Assembly (NCBI GenBank): GCA_041567315.1
Contig: JBFGCA010000007.1
Coordinates: forward strand, 6,435 to 70,434
DNA from: JBFGCA01 sp041567315
Lineage (GTDB): Bacteria > Acidobacteriota > Thermoanaerobaculia > Multivoradales > JAHEKO01
Direction of reading: 5' to 3'
DNA: 64,000 nt
Positions 1-8,672 of this stretch are shown here, piece by piece. Position 1 is the stretch's first letter, and every line of letters starts with the position of its first letter. A model generated the notes under the pieces. The model saw only the letters and a program-made list of their open reading frames with translations. It did no database searches and had not been told where the DNA came from. A program made the position numbers and the translations under genes.

Positions 1-215
1 CCGCGACGGTCGAGCAGCCGCTGCTCGACTTCCTCGACTCGCTGCCCGGCCGTACGCGCTCCGAGAAGCTGGAGCGGGTGCTCGAGAAGGTCCGCGAGCT
101 GGAGCGCGACCGCGAGCTGCGCCGCCAGCTCGGCCAGGTCTACGAGGAGGACGACGAGCGCCTCGAGAGCGAGATCTGGGAGCGGACAGTCTCGGAGGCG
201 ATGTGGAGCGAATAG
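1..215 (+). CDS. MazE-type antitoxin, 3' part only
   Basis: The reading frame is open from the left edge (first full codon at base 3) to the TAG at 213-215, so the start lies outside the window. The visible 70 residues are highly charged and helical, with a run of Glu/Arg heptads (EKLERVLEKVRELERD) and an acidic C-terminus, as expected for the toxin-wrapping tail of a MazE/CopG-type antitoxin. It overlaps the start of the MazF-like toxin by 13 bases, the usual antitoxin-first arrangement with translational coupling. The DNA-binding N-terminal part is not visible, so the antitoxin subfamily cannot be named. Confidence 0.65.
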   Translation, partial: ATVEQPLLDFLDSLPGRTRSEKLERVLEKVRELERDRELRRQLGQVYEEDDERLESEIWERTVSEAMWSE

Positions 216-526
216 ACCGCGGCGACGTCTGGGTGGTCGAGCCGGTCGGCTTCCCCAAGCCGCGCCCCGCGCTGGTGATCAGCATCAACGCCGTCAACGA
301 TCTCTGCCCCGACGTCCTGCTGGTGCCGCTGACTACGCGGCCCGGACCCCTGAGGGTGCCGATCGAGGCCCCGGCCGAGGCCACCGGCCTCGAGCTCGAA
401 AGCCACGCCAAGTGCGAGTCGCTCGGGCCGGTCCACAAGTCGCGGCTCAAGCGCAAGATCGGCCGCGCGCCGCGCCCGGTCCTCGAAGCCGTGGAAGACG
501 GGGTGCGGCGGGTGCTGGGGATCTAG
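203..526 (+). CDS. mazF: MazF/PemK family endoribonuclease toxin
   Basis: A 107-residue protein with the MazF/PemK fold signatures: an N-terminal IDRGDVWVV strand, the RPALVIS strand-turn at about residues 20-27, and VLLVPLTTRP at about 39-48. The C-terminal GPVHKSRLKRKIGRAP segment corresponds to the conserved region that closes the RNA-binding groove. Members cleave mRNA at short motifs and are neutralised by the antitoxin encoded just upstream. The GTG at 203 lies inside the antitoxin gene (13-base overlap), supporting coupled translation. The length is normal for the family and nothing looks broken. The cleavage sequence cannot be predicted. Confidence 0.85.
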   Translation: MERIDRGDVWVVEPVGFPKPRPALVISINAVNDLCPDVLLVPLTTRPGPLRVPIEAPAEATGLELESHAKCESLGPVHKSRLKRKIGRAPRPVLEAVEDGVRRVLGI

Positions 527-545
527 TGGGCCCACTGTGGCCCGG

Positions 546-2513
546 CTATCGCGCCCTCATCATCGGCAGCTCGACGTAGGAGGCCTGGGTCGCGTTGCGA
601 TACAGGGTGATCTCGGGCGCCTTCGCCGGGTTGCGGGTCGGGTAGCGGGCGTGGTTGAGGTAGTCGGCGCCGGCGACGCTGATCCGGATGCGGTGGCCGC
701 GATCGATGACGATGGCGGTGCCCATGAGGTCGAAGACCAGCTCGACCGGCTCGGCGGGGAGGTTCGCGCGGCTCGCCCGGGTCGACGGGTGGAAGGGCAG
801 ACCGAAGTTTCGCCAAGGGGCCTCGGCCAGCGCCCGGTGGGAGGCCCGGAGCATCCCCTCGGTGACGTAGTGGGCGCGGCCCTCGGCGTCGATCTCCTCC
901 AGATAGACGAAGAAGTCGCCGTCCCGCTTGGTGGAGCTGACCCACAGGTGGACCACCGGGTAACCGACGATCGCCTGGTTCGAGCTCATCGGCTCCGAGG
1001 TGTAGGTCAGGACCTTCTCGTCCTCGGCGGTGCGCTCGTCGAAGAAAGTCGTACCCGGCCGGTCGGCGCGCCGCTCGCCGTAGCCGTCCATCCAGCGGGA
1101 GTAGGAGCCCACGACGCTCGAAAGATCGACCCGGTAGGAGTCCGCACCCCCGGCGTTGCCGGGCTTGGTCCTCGTCAGCCGGCCGTCGTTGACCGAGGCC
1201 ACGGTCCCCGAGTCGCCGCCGGCGAGGTAGTAGTTCCGGCCTTTCGCCTTCTTCGGCGGCCACTTGCCGGTCGCCTTCCAGAGCCGGCTGTCCTCGGCCT
1301 CCATCTCGTCCCGGCTTTCGAACTGGACGGGGTCTTCGGGCAGCGTGTGGTTGCCCCGCATCAGGTAGTAGTGGACCGGCTTGTCCCGCATCACCCCGTT
1401 GTCGATGCCCTTGAGCCAGTAGTCGAACCAGCGCAGCGCCTCGGCCCGGTGGACGTCGTCCCCGAAGCCGCGGGAGTGGGTCCAGGGGCCGATGGTCATC
1501 TTCTGGGGGACGACGGGCCGTAGGTTCTCGTACATCAGGGCCTGCTGGGTGGCGTACTGGTCGTACCAGCCGAGCAGGTGGTAGACGGGAATCGCGGCCT
1601 CGCGAATGTCGTCGACGCTCAGGATCGAGTTCATCACGTCCCAGGACCATTCGTCGCCGCCGGGTCGGGTCCGCGACCAGTCCCGGAACTTGGCCCGCTT
1701 GGCGCGGGGGTGCGGCCACAGGTTGTCGGCGTGCTCGGCCACCGCCGAGTCCCGCTGGGCGCCGCTCGAATCGGAGTCCATCTGCGCGGGCGGCGCCAGG
1801 AGCCCCAGATCCATCCGCCGGACCAGGTCGCTCCACACCTTGAGGAAATCGTGCTTGTAGGTGCCGCCCTGGTAGATGAAGTCGTAGACGTTGGGCCCCG
1901 CCATCTCCGAAAAGACCGCCCTCAGGTGCGGCGGCGCCTCGGCGGCGGCGTGCAGCCCGGTCATGCCCGAGTAGGAGCGGCCCCACATCCCCACCTGCCC
2001 GTCGCACCACCCCTGGGCGGCGATCCACTCCACGATCTCGTAGAGGTCGGCCTGCTCCTGGAGCGAGAACTCCCACTGCCGGCTCCCGAAAGAGGCCCCG
2101 GTGCCTCGCGAGTTGGCGACGGCCAGCAGGTAGCCGTGGGCGAGGAGCTCCCGCAGGAAGGGCTCCCGCTCGACCAGCGTCTGGATCCGCCCGCTCTCTT
2201 CCCACGACCGCAGATAGCGGGTGTAGACCAGGATGACGGGCAGCGGCTCGCCGGCCTCGACGCCGGCGCTGGTGGGGACGAAATACTCCACCGCCACCAG
2301 GACCCCGTCCAGCATGGGGGCGTATTCGGCGTGGCGGCTCCAGCCGTCGTAGACGGGCTCGGTGTAGCCGGCGTACCGGCCGAAGGCCGAGACGCGCTCC
2401 TGCGGCCAGGCGGGTGGAGAGGCCAGCACCGCCAGGCCGAGGAGAGCGGCGACCGTCAGGGAAGCCGCCCGCGCCGGCCGCGTCATCCACGGCGAGAAGG
2501 CTCGGTGCATCAT
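546..2513 (-). CDS. CocE/NonD family alpha/beta hydrolase, secreted
   Basis: A 655-residue protein of the X-Pro dipeptidyl-peptidase/cocaine-esterase (CocE/NonD) family. Residues 1 to about 38 form a signal peptide (Arg-rich start, hydrophobic core AALLGLAVLA). The catalytic core is recognisable from the nucleophile motif GRSYSG with Ser at about 180, the preceding oxyanion region VANSRGTGAS at about 132-141, and the C-terminal jelly-roll domain (about 400-650) typical of the family, ending with the ILYRNA-type strand. Members hydrolyse acyl or N-terminal peptide bonds; the substrate here is unknown. A GTAAGGAG ribosome-binding site lies 8 bases before the ATG at 2513. The gene is monocistronic and converges with mazF. 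Confidence 0.88.
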   Translation of the reverse strand: MMHRAFSPWMTRPARAASLTVAALLGLAVLASPPAWPQERVSAFGRYAGYTEPVYDGWSRHAEYAPMLDGVLVAVEYFVPTSAGVEAGEPLPVILVYTRYLRSWEESGRIQTLVEREPFLRELLAHGYLLAVANSRGTGASFGSRQWEFSLQEQADLYEIVEWIAAQGWCDGQVGMWGRSYSGMTGLHAAAEAPPHLRAVFSEMAGPNVYDFIYQGGTYKHDFLKVWSDLVRRMDLGLLAPPAQMDSDSSGAQRDSAVAEHADNLWPHPRAKRAKFRDWSRTRPGGDEWSWDVMNSILSVDDIREAAIPVYHLLGWYDQYATQQALMYENLRPVVPQKMTIGPWTHSRGFGDDVHRAEALRWFDYWLKGIDNGVMRDKPVHYYLMRGNHTLPEDPVQFESRDEMEAEDSRLWKATGKWPPKKAKGRNYYLAGGDSGTVASVNDGRLTRTKPGNAGGADSYRVDLSSVVGSYSRWMDGYGERRADRPGTTFFDERTAEDEKVLTYTSEPMSSNQAIVGYPVVHLWVSSTKRDGDFFVYLEEIDAEGRAHYVTEGMLRASHRALAEAPWRNFGLPFHPSTRASRANLPAEPVELVFDLMGTAIVIDRGHRIRISVAGADYLNHARYPTRNPAKAPEITLYRNATQASYVELPMMRAR

Positions 2514-2793
2514 GACTCGACTCCTTACAGGTACGGAACCGGTTGGCGCGCAAGACCGGCCCAGCCGGGCCGTGCCTTCAGTAACCTACGCGACAGACGG
2601 CGGGGGACACCGCAGTCGCTCGGAAATCGCGACGCCGCTCCCCTGGCACGGGAGCAGGCGCGGCAGCCTCAGCGCACCCGTGGCCGGAGCCGGCCCCGCG
2701 AACCGACTGAGGCCGGGCGTCACCGGATGCCGTGAGTCGCCGTGGACTCGCGGAACACAGCCGGAGCGACGCGGTCGCCGGTACGAACGGTTC

Positions 2794-2820
2794 TGGTAGG
2801 ATGTACTGACGAGGTGGGGA
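2794..2820 (+). promoter_or_regulatory. extended -10 promoter and RBS of the AbrB-Doc pair
   Basis: TGG-TAGGAT at 2794-2802 is an extended -10 box (TGn plus TAnnnT), and GAGGTGGGG at 2811-2819 is a ribosome-binding site just before the ATG at 2823. No good -35 is visible, as is common for extended -10 promoters. The rest of the 309-base gap (2514-2822) shows nothing else that I recognise. Confidence 0.45.
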
Positions 2821-2822
2821 CG

Positions 2823-3053
2823 ATGGTGAAGAGACTGACCAGGACCGGCAACAGCCTTGCGCTGGTGCTCGACCGGCCGCTCCTGGAGGCGGCCAGGATC
2901 GACGCCGACACCGAGCTCGAGATCTCGACCGACGGTGACGTGATCGTGATCACGCCACGGCGCGATGCTCGCCGCACCGCCAAGTTCAAGGCTGGAGTCG
3001 AGAGCATCCACCGCCGCTACGCGGGGGTCTTCCGGCGCCTGGCGCAGTCGTAG
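2823..3053 (+). CDS. AbrB/MazE-type antitoxin of the Doc toxin
   Basis: A 76-residue protein opening with a classic SpoVT/AbrB swapped-hairpin DNA-binding domain: TRTGNSLALVLDRPLL (residues 6-21) followed by DTELEISTDGDVIVITP (about 28-44). The remaining, Arg/Lys-rich tail (about 45-76) would bind the toxin. The frame is open further upstream, but the ATG at 2823 has a good ribosome-binding site and starts exactly at the domain boundary, so I chose it. It overlaps the Doc gene by one base (TAGTG). By analogy with other pairs it should both neutralise the toxin and repress its own promoter. Confidence 0.85.
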   Translation: MVKRLTRTGNSLALVLDRPLLEAARIDADTELEISTDGDVIVITPRRDARRTAKFKAGVESIHRRYAGVFRRLAQS

Positions 3054-3448
3054 TGGACCCGGTCTTCCTGACGCTGGACGAAGTCCTGGCGCTCCATCAG
3101 GACCAGATCCAGCGCTACGGAGGCAGCCCGGGGCTGCGCGAGCCGGCCCTTCTTTCCTCGGCGCTGGGAGCCGTGGCGGCCACCTTCGGCGGCCGCTTTC
3201 TCCATCAGAGCCTCTTCGAGATGGCGGCCGCCAATCTCTTCTATCTGGCCCAGAACCACCCCTTCGTGGACGGCAACAAGCGCACCGCCCTGGCCGCCGC
3301 GCTCGCCTTCCTGTGGATGAACGACCTCGAGATCGAGGCCAGCGAAGACGAGCTGACCGACCTGGTGCTCGGCGTCGCCGAAGGGCGGACCAACAAAGCC
3401 GAGGTCGCGGTGTTCCTGAAGACCAGGGCCCGACCGACGGCCGGCTGA
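3053..3448 (+). CDS. doc: Doc-family toxin (Fic fold, death-on-curing)
   Basis: A 131-residue Fic/Doc protein. The Fic-type active-site motif HPFVDGNKR lies at residues 69-77, with the catalytic His69, the acidic Asp73 and the phosphate-binding GNK. The N-terminal VLALHQDQIQRYGGSPGLRE segment is typical of Doc proteins. Characterised Doc toxins phosphorylate elongation factor Tu rather than AMPylating it; the short form seen here fits Doc rather than large Fic enzymes. It starts with GTG overlapping the antitoxin stop codon by one base, so the two genes form one transcript. All key residues are present. Confidence 0.9.
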   Translation: MDPVFLTLDEVLALHQDQIQRYGGSPGLREPALLSSALGAVAATFGGRFLHQSLFEMAAANLFYLAQNHPFVDGNKRTALAAALAFLWMNDLEIEASEDELTDLVLGVAEGRTNKAEVAVFLKTRARPTAG

Positions 3449-3491
3449 GGTCCAGCCCTAACGCCCGAGCCCGGCAACCGTGCACCAAGCA

Positions 3492-3574
3492 CTGGTGGAC
3501 CGTAACGGATGAAAGCGCAGTGCCTGATCGGCCCTCGATCATCCACTACGATTTCATCCGTTACGGTCCACTAG
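3492..3574 (+). repeat. MITE-like element, copy 1 (internally deleted)
   Basis: An 83-bp unit bounded by 23-bp inverted repeats whose shared core is TGGACCGTAACGGATGAAA. The inside (TCGTAGTGGATGATCGAG on the opposite strand, joined to a GATCAGGCACTGCGC-type end) matches the two ends of the 166-bp copy at 48498-48663, but the middle is deleted and the orientation reversed. The right end is CTAG; the left end is CTGG. Confidence 0.85.
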
Positions 3575-3590
3575 CGGGGTCCGAGATCGA

Positions 3591-3623
3591 CTGAACCCCA
3601 TTCAGCCGACGGCGTTGGGACAG
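3591..3623 (+). repeat. short dispersed repeat, CTGAACCCCATTCAG type, copy 1
   Basis: CTGAACCCCATTCAG (imperfect palindrome, 5-bp arms) is followed about 11 bases later by GTTGGGACAG. The same pair of motifs recurs at 16728-16767. No gene is associated with it. It lies 17 bases beyond MITE copy 1. Confidence 0.6.
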
Positions 3624-3693
3624 TCGGCGCGATGTGCTTCGAGGCCGAGCCGCGGTCGGTTCCGGTCGGGTGGGCCCGCTCGCGCGACCCCGG

Positions 3694-3975
3694 CTACCTG
3701 TTGACCCGGTCCTTCAGGTCCTTGCCCGCCTTGAAGCGCACGACGCGGCTGGCGGGGATCGCGATCACCTCTCCGGTCGCGGGGTTGCGGCCCGTGCGCG
3801 CGGAGCGCTCGCTGATCGAGAAGCTGCCGAATCCCGGCACCAGGACCCGGTCTCCGTCCTCGAGACGTCCCCCGATGAAGTCGAAGAGGGCGTCGAAGGC
3901 CTCCGCCGCCTGCTTCCTGGTCAGCCCGTCGATGTTGTCGCCAAGAAACTCGATGATCTCGCTCTTGCCCGCCAT
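3694..3975 (-). CDS. HU-family DNA-binding protein
   Basis: A 93-residue histone-like protein of the HU/IHF family, a dimeric nucleoid protein that bends DNA. Features are the helical N-terminus (residues 1-45), the conserved VPGFGSFSISERSARTGRNPATGE segment with the RTGRNP turn at the base of the DNA-embracing beta-arm, and the C-terminal RVVRFKAGKDLKDRV. The length is normal. The ATG at 3975 has a strong AGGAGGAGAC ribosome-binding site. It is monocistronic. HU and IHF subunits cannot be separated from sequence alone. Confidence 0.93.
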   Translation of the reverse strand: MAGKSEIIEFLGDNIDGLTRKQAAEAFDALFDFIGGRLEDGDRVLVPGFGSFSISERSARTGRNPATGEVIAIPASRVVRFKAGKDLKDRVNR

Positions 3976-4045
3976 GTCTCCTCCTCGCCTGTTCGATCCC
4001 TGGTTCTGAGCTGCGGCTTCACGCTAGGTGAGCCACCGGGGGCTG

Positions 4046-4600
4046 TCAACCGCGCCGCCGCGCGCGCTGGCTCGGGTCCTTCTCCATCCGGACCGCTCGC
4101 AGGGTGACGCCGTCGGGGAAGGGGATGTCGAGGGTCTCGACGTCGCGGTAGCCGGCGGCGCGGTAGAAGGCGAGGCCGGTGAGGGTGGAAACCAGCTCGT
4201 AGCGGCGGAAGCCGGCGGCGCGGGCGGCCTGCTCGCTCGCCTCGACGAGCCGGCGGCCGATGCGGCGGCGGACGTGGTCCGGGTGGACGTAGAAGGCGCG
4301 CAGCACCGCCGGCTCGCGCTCGGGGTCGCGCAGACCGGCGTCGCGGACGGCGGTGGCCTGGTCGCCGCCGAACGGGGTGCGGCGGCGGCTCCAGCCGCCG
4401 GCGCCGACGATCCTCCCCTCCTCCTCCACCACGAAGTAGGTGCCGTCGTCGATCATCTGCGTGTCGACGCCGAACAGGTAGCGGAGCGAGCTCTCGATCT
4501 GGCGCTCGTCGTAGTCGCGGCCGCCGAGCCCGCGGATCGACGCCTCCACCAGCCGCGCGATGGCGGCAACGTCGGCGCGGCTCGCGGGCCGGAGGCGCAT
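4046..4600 (-). CDS. GNAT family N-acetyltransferase
   Basis: A 184-residue acetyltransferase. The N-terminal MRLRPASRADVAAIARLV is a standard GNAT start, the acetyl-CoA-binding motif A appears as VHPDHVRRRIGRRLVEASEQAARAA (Q/RxxGxG/A region, about residues 88-112), and AFYRAAGYRDV (about 130-140) is motif B. The substrate is unknown. An upstream extension is open, but the ATG at 4600 starts exactly where the domain begins. It lies 25 bases downstream of the HTH gene on the same strand and could be co-transcribed with that pair. Confidence 0.85.
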   Translation of the reverse strand: MRLRPASRADVAAIARLVEASIRGLGGRDYDERQIESSLRYLFGVDTQMIDDGTYFVVEEEGRIVGAGGWSRRRTPFGGDQATAVRDAGLRDPEREPAVLRAFYVHPDHVRRRIGRRLVEASEQAARAAGFRRYELVSTLTGLAFYRAAGYRDVETLDIPFPDGVTLRAVRMEKDPSQRARRRG

Positions 4601-4625
4601 GCCGGTGGCTAGTGGCCCTAGGCCG

Positions 4626-5093
4626 CTACGCGCTCTTCGCCTTGACGAGAACCTCGACCTCACAGCCCAGAACCTGGAGCAGTTCCAGCAGCCGGTCGAT
4701 CGACTTGCGGTAGTTGGTCTGGTCGAGCAACCGGTAGAGCTGCGCCGGCGAAGTCCCGAGGCGTCGAATGATCTCCCGTTTGGACAGCGGGCTCTCCTCG
4801 ACCAGGCGCTGTGCCTTGAGGGTCAGCTCGTAGACCAGCAGGTCGCGCAGATAGGCCGGGTCCTGGTTGGATTCCCGGACCTGATCAATGTGGATCGTGC
4901 CCTCGGCTCCGGAGCTCAGCCGGTAGGAAAAGCCTTCCCTGCCCAGCTCCTCATCGACGTGGGCGTCGGTGACGAGATCCCCCGAGGACGGCGCCGGATC
5001 GGCGAGCGCGTAGGGAAAGGTCCAGGTGTTCGAGGCCGTCCGGACCTCGAACGCCTTCTTGCGGTTGTTGGCAGTGACCGTCCGGATTCTCAC
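4626..5093 (-). CDS. HTH protein, probable antitoxin partner of the DUF4160 protein
   Basis: A 155-residue protein. The N-terminal half is beta-rich (RTVTANNRKKAFEVRT, then VDEELGREGFSYRLSSGAEG) and resembles DUF2442-like partners. The C-terminal third holds a Cro/XRE-type helix-turn-helix: SKREIIRRLGTSPAQLYRLL (about residues 105-124) with LLELLQVLGCEVEVLVKA after it. The GTG start at 5093 overlaps the stop of the DUF4160 gene in a GTGA arrangement. The order (small basic protein first, HTH regulator second) is that of HigBA-like toxin-antitoxin modules. The antitoxin role is inference. Confidence 0.7.
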   Translation of the reverse strand: MRIRTVTANNRKKAFEVRTASNTWTFPYALADPAPSSGDLVTDAHVDEELGREGFSYRLSSGAEGTIHIDQVRESNQDPAYLRDLLVYELTLKAQRLVEESPLSKREIIRRLGTSPAQLYRLLDQTNYRKSIDRLLELLQVLGCEVEVLVKAKSA

Positions 5094-5284
5094 AGGCGAC
5101 CCTCGACTTCCAGCTCGTTGACGATCTTCAACACTCTGCGGCTCGCGCTCCCCTTCATCGCCTTCCGATTCTCCAGGTCCCACTTCACGACGAGTCTGCC
5201 GTGCCGATAGACGTGGACGTGGCGCGGTGAGTGATCTCCCTTCCAGGTGAGGAACACGTACCCTCCACGCCGGACCTTGCCCAT
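5090..5284 (-). CDS. DUF4160 protein, candidate toxin
   Basis: A 64-residue basic protein matching DUF4160: YVFLTWKGDHSPRHVHVYRHGRLVVKWDLE, where HxPRHVHV and KWDLEN are the family hallmarks. DUF4160 genes are regularly found next to small HTH or DUF2442 genes and are suspected toxin-antitoxin components, but no biochemical activity is established that I can cite. The ATG at 5284 coincides with the predicted transcription start (see promoter), so the mRNA is probably leaderless. It overlaps the next gene by 4 bases. Confidence 0.75.
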   Translation of the reverse strand: MGKVRRGGYVFLTWKGDHSPRHVHVYRHGRLVVKWDLENRKAMKGSASRRVLKIVNELEVEGRL

Positions 5285-5290
5285 CCTTTA

Positions 5291-5319
5291 GTGTTACCTC
5301 CAGTGGTATCGCTTGTCAA
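5291..5319 (-). promoter_or_regulatory. strong sigma-70 promoter driving the DUF4160 pair
   Basis: On the minus strand TTGACA (5319-5314) and TAACAC (5296-5291) are separated by exactly 17 bases. Seven bases past the -10 box is the A of the ATG at 5284, so the predicted transcript has no 5' leader. Confidence 0.75.
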
Positions 5320-5398
5320 GCCCCGAACCTCCTGGAAAGCACCTTGGTCCACTTCCCTAGGGGGGTCTGCAGGCCCCAGGGCGGGGATGGCGACGGTC

Positions 5399-6115
5399 TT
5401 ACCAGCCGAGCTGGAGGGCGACGCCGCAGGCGGTGAGGGCGAGGCCGGCGAGGGCGTGGGACCAGCGCTCGGCGCGGCCGAGGGGGAGGCGGGAGAGGCC
5501 GAGGTGGCCGGCGGCGACCAGGGCGGTCATGGTGACGACGGTGACCAGGCCGAAGACGGCGGCCACCAGGGCGGCGGCGGGCCAGCCGAGGCCGGCGGCC
5601 GGGTAGAGGAGGAGCGGGATCAGCGGCTCGCAGGGGCCGAGCACGAAGACCAGGAAGAGGGTCCAGGCGGTGAGCCGTCCGGGGGCGCCTTCGCCGGCTT
5701 CGTGGAGATGGGCGTGGCCGCCGTGGTGGACGTGGGTGTGGCGGTGGACGGTGCCGTCGTCGTGGGCGTGCCAGTGGCTGTGCGGCCGGCGGCGGACGGC
5801 CCGGCGGACCCCCCAGGCGGTGTAGGCGACGCCGAAGCCGAGGAGCAGCCAGCCGGCGAGGCCGCCACGCCAGGTCTCGAGACCCTCGGCGCGGAGCGCC
5901 GCCCAGCCCAGGGCGACGGCCAGGCCACCCAGCAGGACCGAGCCGGCGACGTGGCCGGCGCCGCAGAGCGCCGTGACCGCCAGGGTGCGCGGCAGGCGCC
6001 AGCCCCGCGCGCGGCCGAGGACGACGAACGGCAGGTAGTGGTCGGGGCCGAGGAGGGTGTGGACGAACCCCAGGCCGATGGCGGCGAGCAGCAGGGCGAG
6101 CAGCTCGGGGCTCAT
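5399..6115 (-). CDS. Nickel/cobalt permease-like membrane protein (HupE/UreH/NicO type)
   Basis: A 238-residue integral membrane protein with about six hydrophobic segments. The first helix carries a metal-site motif HTLLGPDH (residues 19-26), equivalent to the HxxxxDH signature of NiCoT/NicO/UreH-type nickel transporters but with one extra spacer residue. A His-rich cytoplasmic loop (HSHWHAHDDG, HRHTHVHHGGHAHLHE, about 110-140) would bind metal. The ATG lies 3 bases after hypB, so the product probably supplies Ni(II) to HypA/HypB. Alternatively it is a TauE-like or urease-type UreH homologue; the hyp context favours nickel uptake for a hydrogenase. Confidence 0.75.
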   Translation of the reverse strand: MSPELLALLLAAIGLGFVHTLLGPDHYLPFVVLGRARGWRLPRTLAVTALCGAGHVAGSVLLGGLAVALGWAALRAEGLETWRGGLAGWLLLGFGVAYTAWGVRRAVRRRPHSHWHAHDDGTVHRHTHVHHGGHAHLHEAGEGAPGRLTAWTLFLVFVLGPCEPLIPLLLYPAAGLGWPAAALVAAVFGLVTVVTMTALVAAGHLGLSRLPLGRAERWSHALAGLALTACGVALQLGW

Positions 6116-6118
6116 CGC

Positions 6119-6841
6119 CTACGCCCCGCCGCCGACCGCGTGCCCTGCCGGCGCCGCCGCGGCCCGGCGCTCTTCGAGCCAGGCGAGCCAGCGGTCGATC
6201 CCCTGGCCGGTAACCGCGGAGACCGGCAGCAGCGCCGCTCCCGGCATGGTGCGGGCGAGCCCGTCCTCGATCGCCTCGACGCGCACCCCGGGCAGATGCG
6301 GCAGCAGGTCCACCTTGCTCAGCAGCACCAGGTCGGCCTTGCGGAACATCACCGGGTACTTGAGCGGCTTGTCCTCGCCCTCGGTGACCGACAGCACCAC
6401 GACGTTGGCCACCTGCCCGAGGTCGTAGATCGCCGGGCAGACCAGGTTGCCGACGTTCTCGATGAACAGCAGGTCGGCATCGCCCCAGGAGAAACCGTGG
6501 AGGGCGTGGTGGACCAGCGCGGCGTCGAGGTGACAGGCCGAGCCGGTGGTGATCGAGCGCGCCGGGATGCCGGCCGCTTCGAGGCGCTCGGCGTCGCGGT
6601 CGGTCGCCAGGTCGCCGGAGATCGCGGCCAGCCGCAGCCGGCCGCCGAGGGCGCGGCTGGTGGCCTCGAGCAGCGCCGTCTTGCCCGAGCCCGGGGAGCC
6701 CATCAGGTTGATCGCCAGCACCCCGTGGGCGTCGAAGTGCTCGCGGTTGTGTCCGGCGATCCGGTCGTTCTCCGACAGCAGGCTCTCCTGCACTTCGACC
6801 GGCACCCGCTTGGGGTCGCCGCAGCCACAGGTCTCGCACAT
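6119..6841 (-). CDS. hypB: Hydrogenase nickel incorporation GTPase HypB
   Basis: A 240-residue GTPase that delivers nickel to [NiFe]-hydrogenase together with HypA. It begins with the high-affinity metal motif MCETCGCGD (CxxCGC). It has a P-loop GSPGSGKT (about residues 49-56), the switch/metal region TTGSACHLDA (about 104-113), ENVGNLVCP, and the guanine-specificity motif as SKVDLL. The frame is open upstream, but the ATG at 6841 gives the exact HypB N-terminus and overlaps the hypA stop by one base (TGATG). No hydrogenase structural genes occur in the window. Confidence 0.95.
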   Translation of the reverse strand: MCETCGCGDPKRVPVEVQESLLSENDRIAGHNREHFDAHGVLAINLMGSPGSGKTALLEATSRALGGRLRLAAISGDLATDRDAERLEAAGIPARSITTGSACHLDAALVHHALHGFSWGDADLLFIENVGNLVCPAIYDLGQVANVVVLSVTEGEDKPLKYPVMFRKADLVLLSKVDLLPHLPGVRVEAIEDGLARTMPGAALLPVSAVTGQGIDRWLAWLEERRAAAAPAGHAVGGGA

Positions 6842-7182
6842 CAGGCCACCTCCAGCTCCAGCCGCTCCAGCACGATGTCGCCGCCCTCGGCGAGCTGCGC
6901 CGGGCATCCGCAGGTCGGGCAGCGCAGGATCTGGCCCCGGGCCAGCGCCCGGTCGCAGCGCGGGCAGGTCCAGCGCGCCTCGACCGGCACCAGCTCGAGC
7001 TCGCCGCCGGCCCACGGCGAGCGGCCGCGGAAGAGGTCGTAGGCCGAGCGCAGGAGATCACCCTCCACCCCCGACAGCTCGCCGATCTGCACCCGGATGC
7101 GGCGCACCGCCGAGGCGCCGTGCGCCTCGGCCTCGGCGCCGACCTTGGCCAGCAGGGCCTGGACGATCGAGTATTCGTGCAT
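6841..7182 (-). CDS. hypA: Hydrogenase maturation nickel/zinc chaperone HypA
   Basis: A 113-residue HypA: MHEYSIVQALL with the essential nickel-ligand His2, a conserved RRIRVQIGELSGVE strand, and a zinc site made of two CxxC motifs, CPRC (about residues 73-76) and CPTC (about 88-91). It docks nickel into hydrogenase large subunits with HypB. It lies 125 bases downstream of the sigma-54 response regulator on the same strand and could be read from the same transcript. In other bacteria HypA can also serve urease; no urease genes are seen here. Confidence 0.95.
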   Translation of the reverse strand: MHEYSIVQALLAKVGAEAEAHGASAVRRIRVQIGELSGVEGDLLRSAYDLFRGRSPWAGGELELVPVEARWTCPRCDRALARGQILRCPTCGCPAQLAEGGDIVLERLELEVA

Positions 7183-7307
7183 GGGGCGGGCCGTCGTGGG
7201 ATTCTGCCACGCCGCCAAGTCGACCGGCGCCACCCCACGGGAGGGCGCGCGCCGCCATCCTTCCAGGCGGTGGCGCGGCGGCTTTCGGGTCGCCTTCGGG
7301 CCGGGGA

Positions 7308-8668
<1,361 letters not shown>

Positions 8669-8672
<4 letters not shown>

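Noticed and set aside
2641..2656. TGGCACG at 2645 as a sigma-54 promoter
   Set aside because: The -12 half is CAGG instead of TTGC.
3492..3574. Intrinsic terminator for the doc gene
   Set aside because: The inverted repeat is strong, but the same ends recur elsewhere as a MITE-like element, so it is a repeat first; a termination side-effect is not excluded.
4601..4663. Upstream extension of the acetyltransferase
   Set aside because: The extra residues are Arg-rich non-family sequence; the domain begins at the ATG at 4600.
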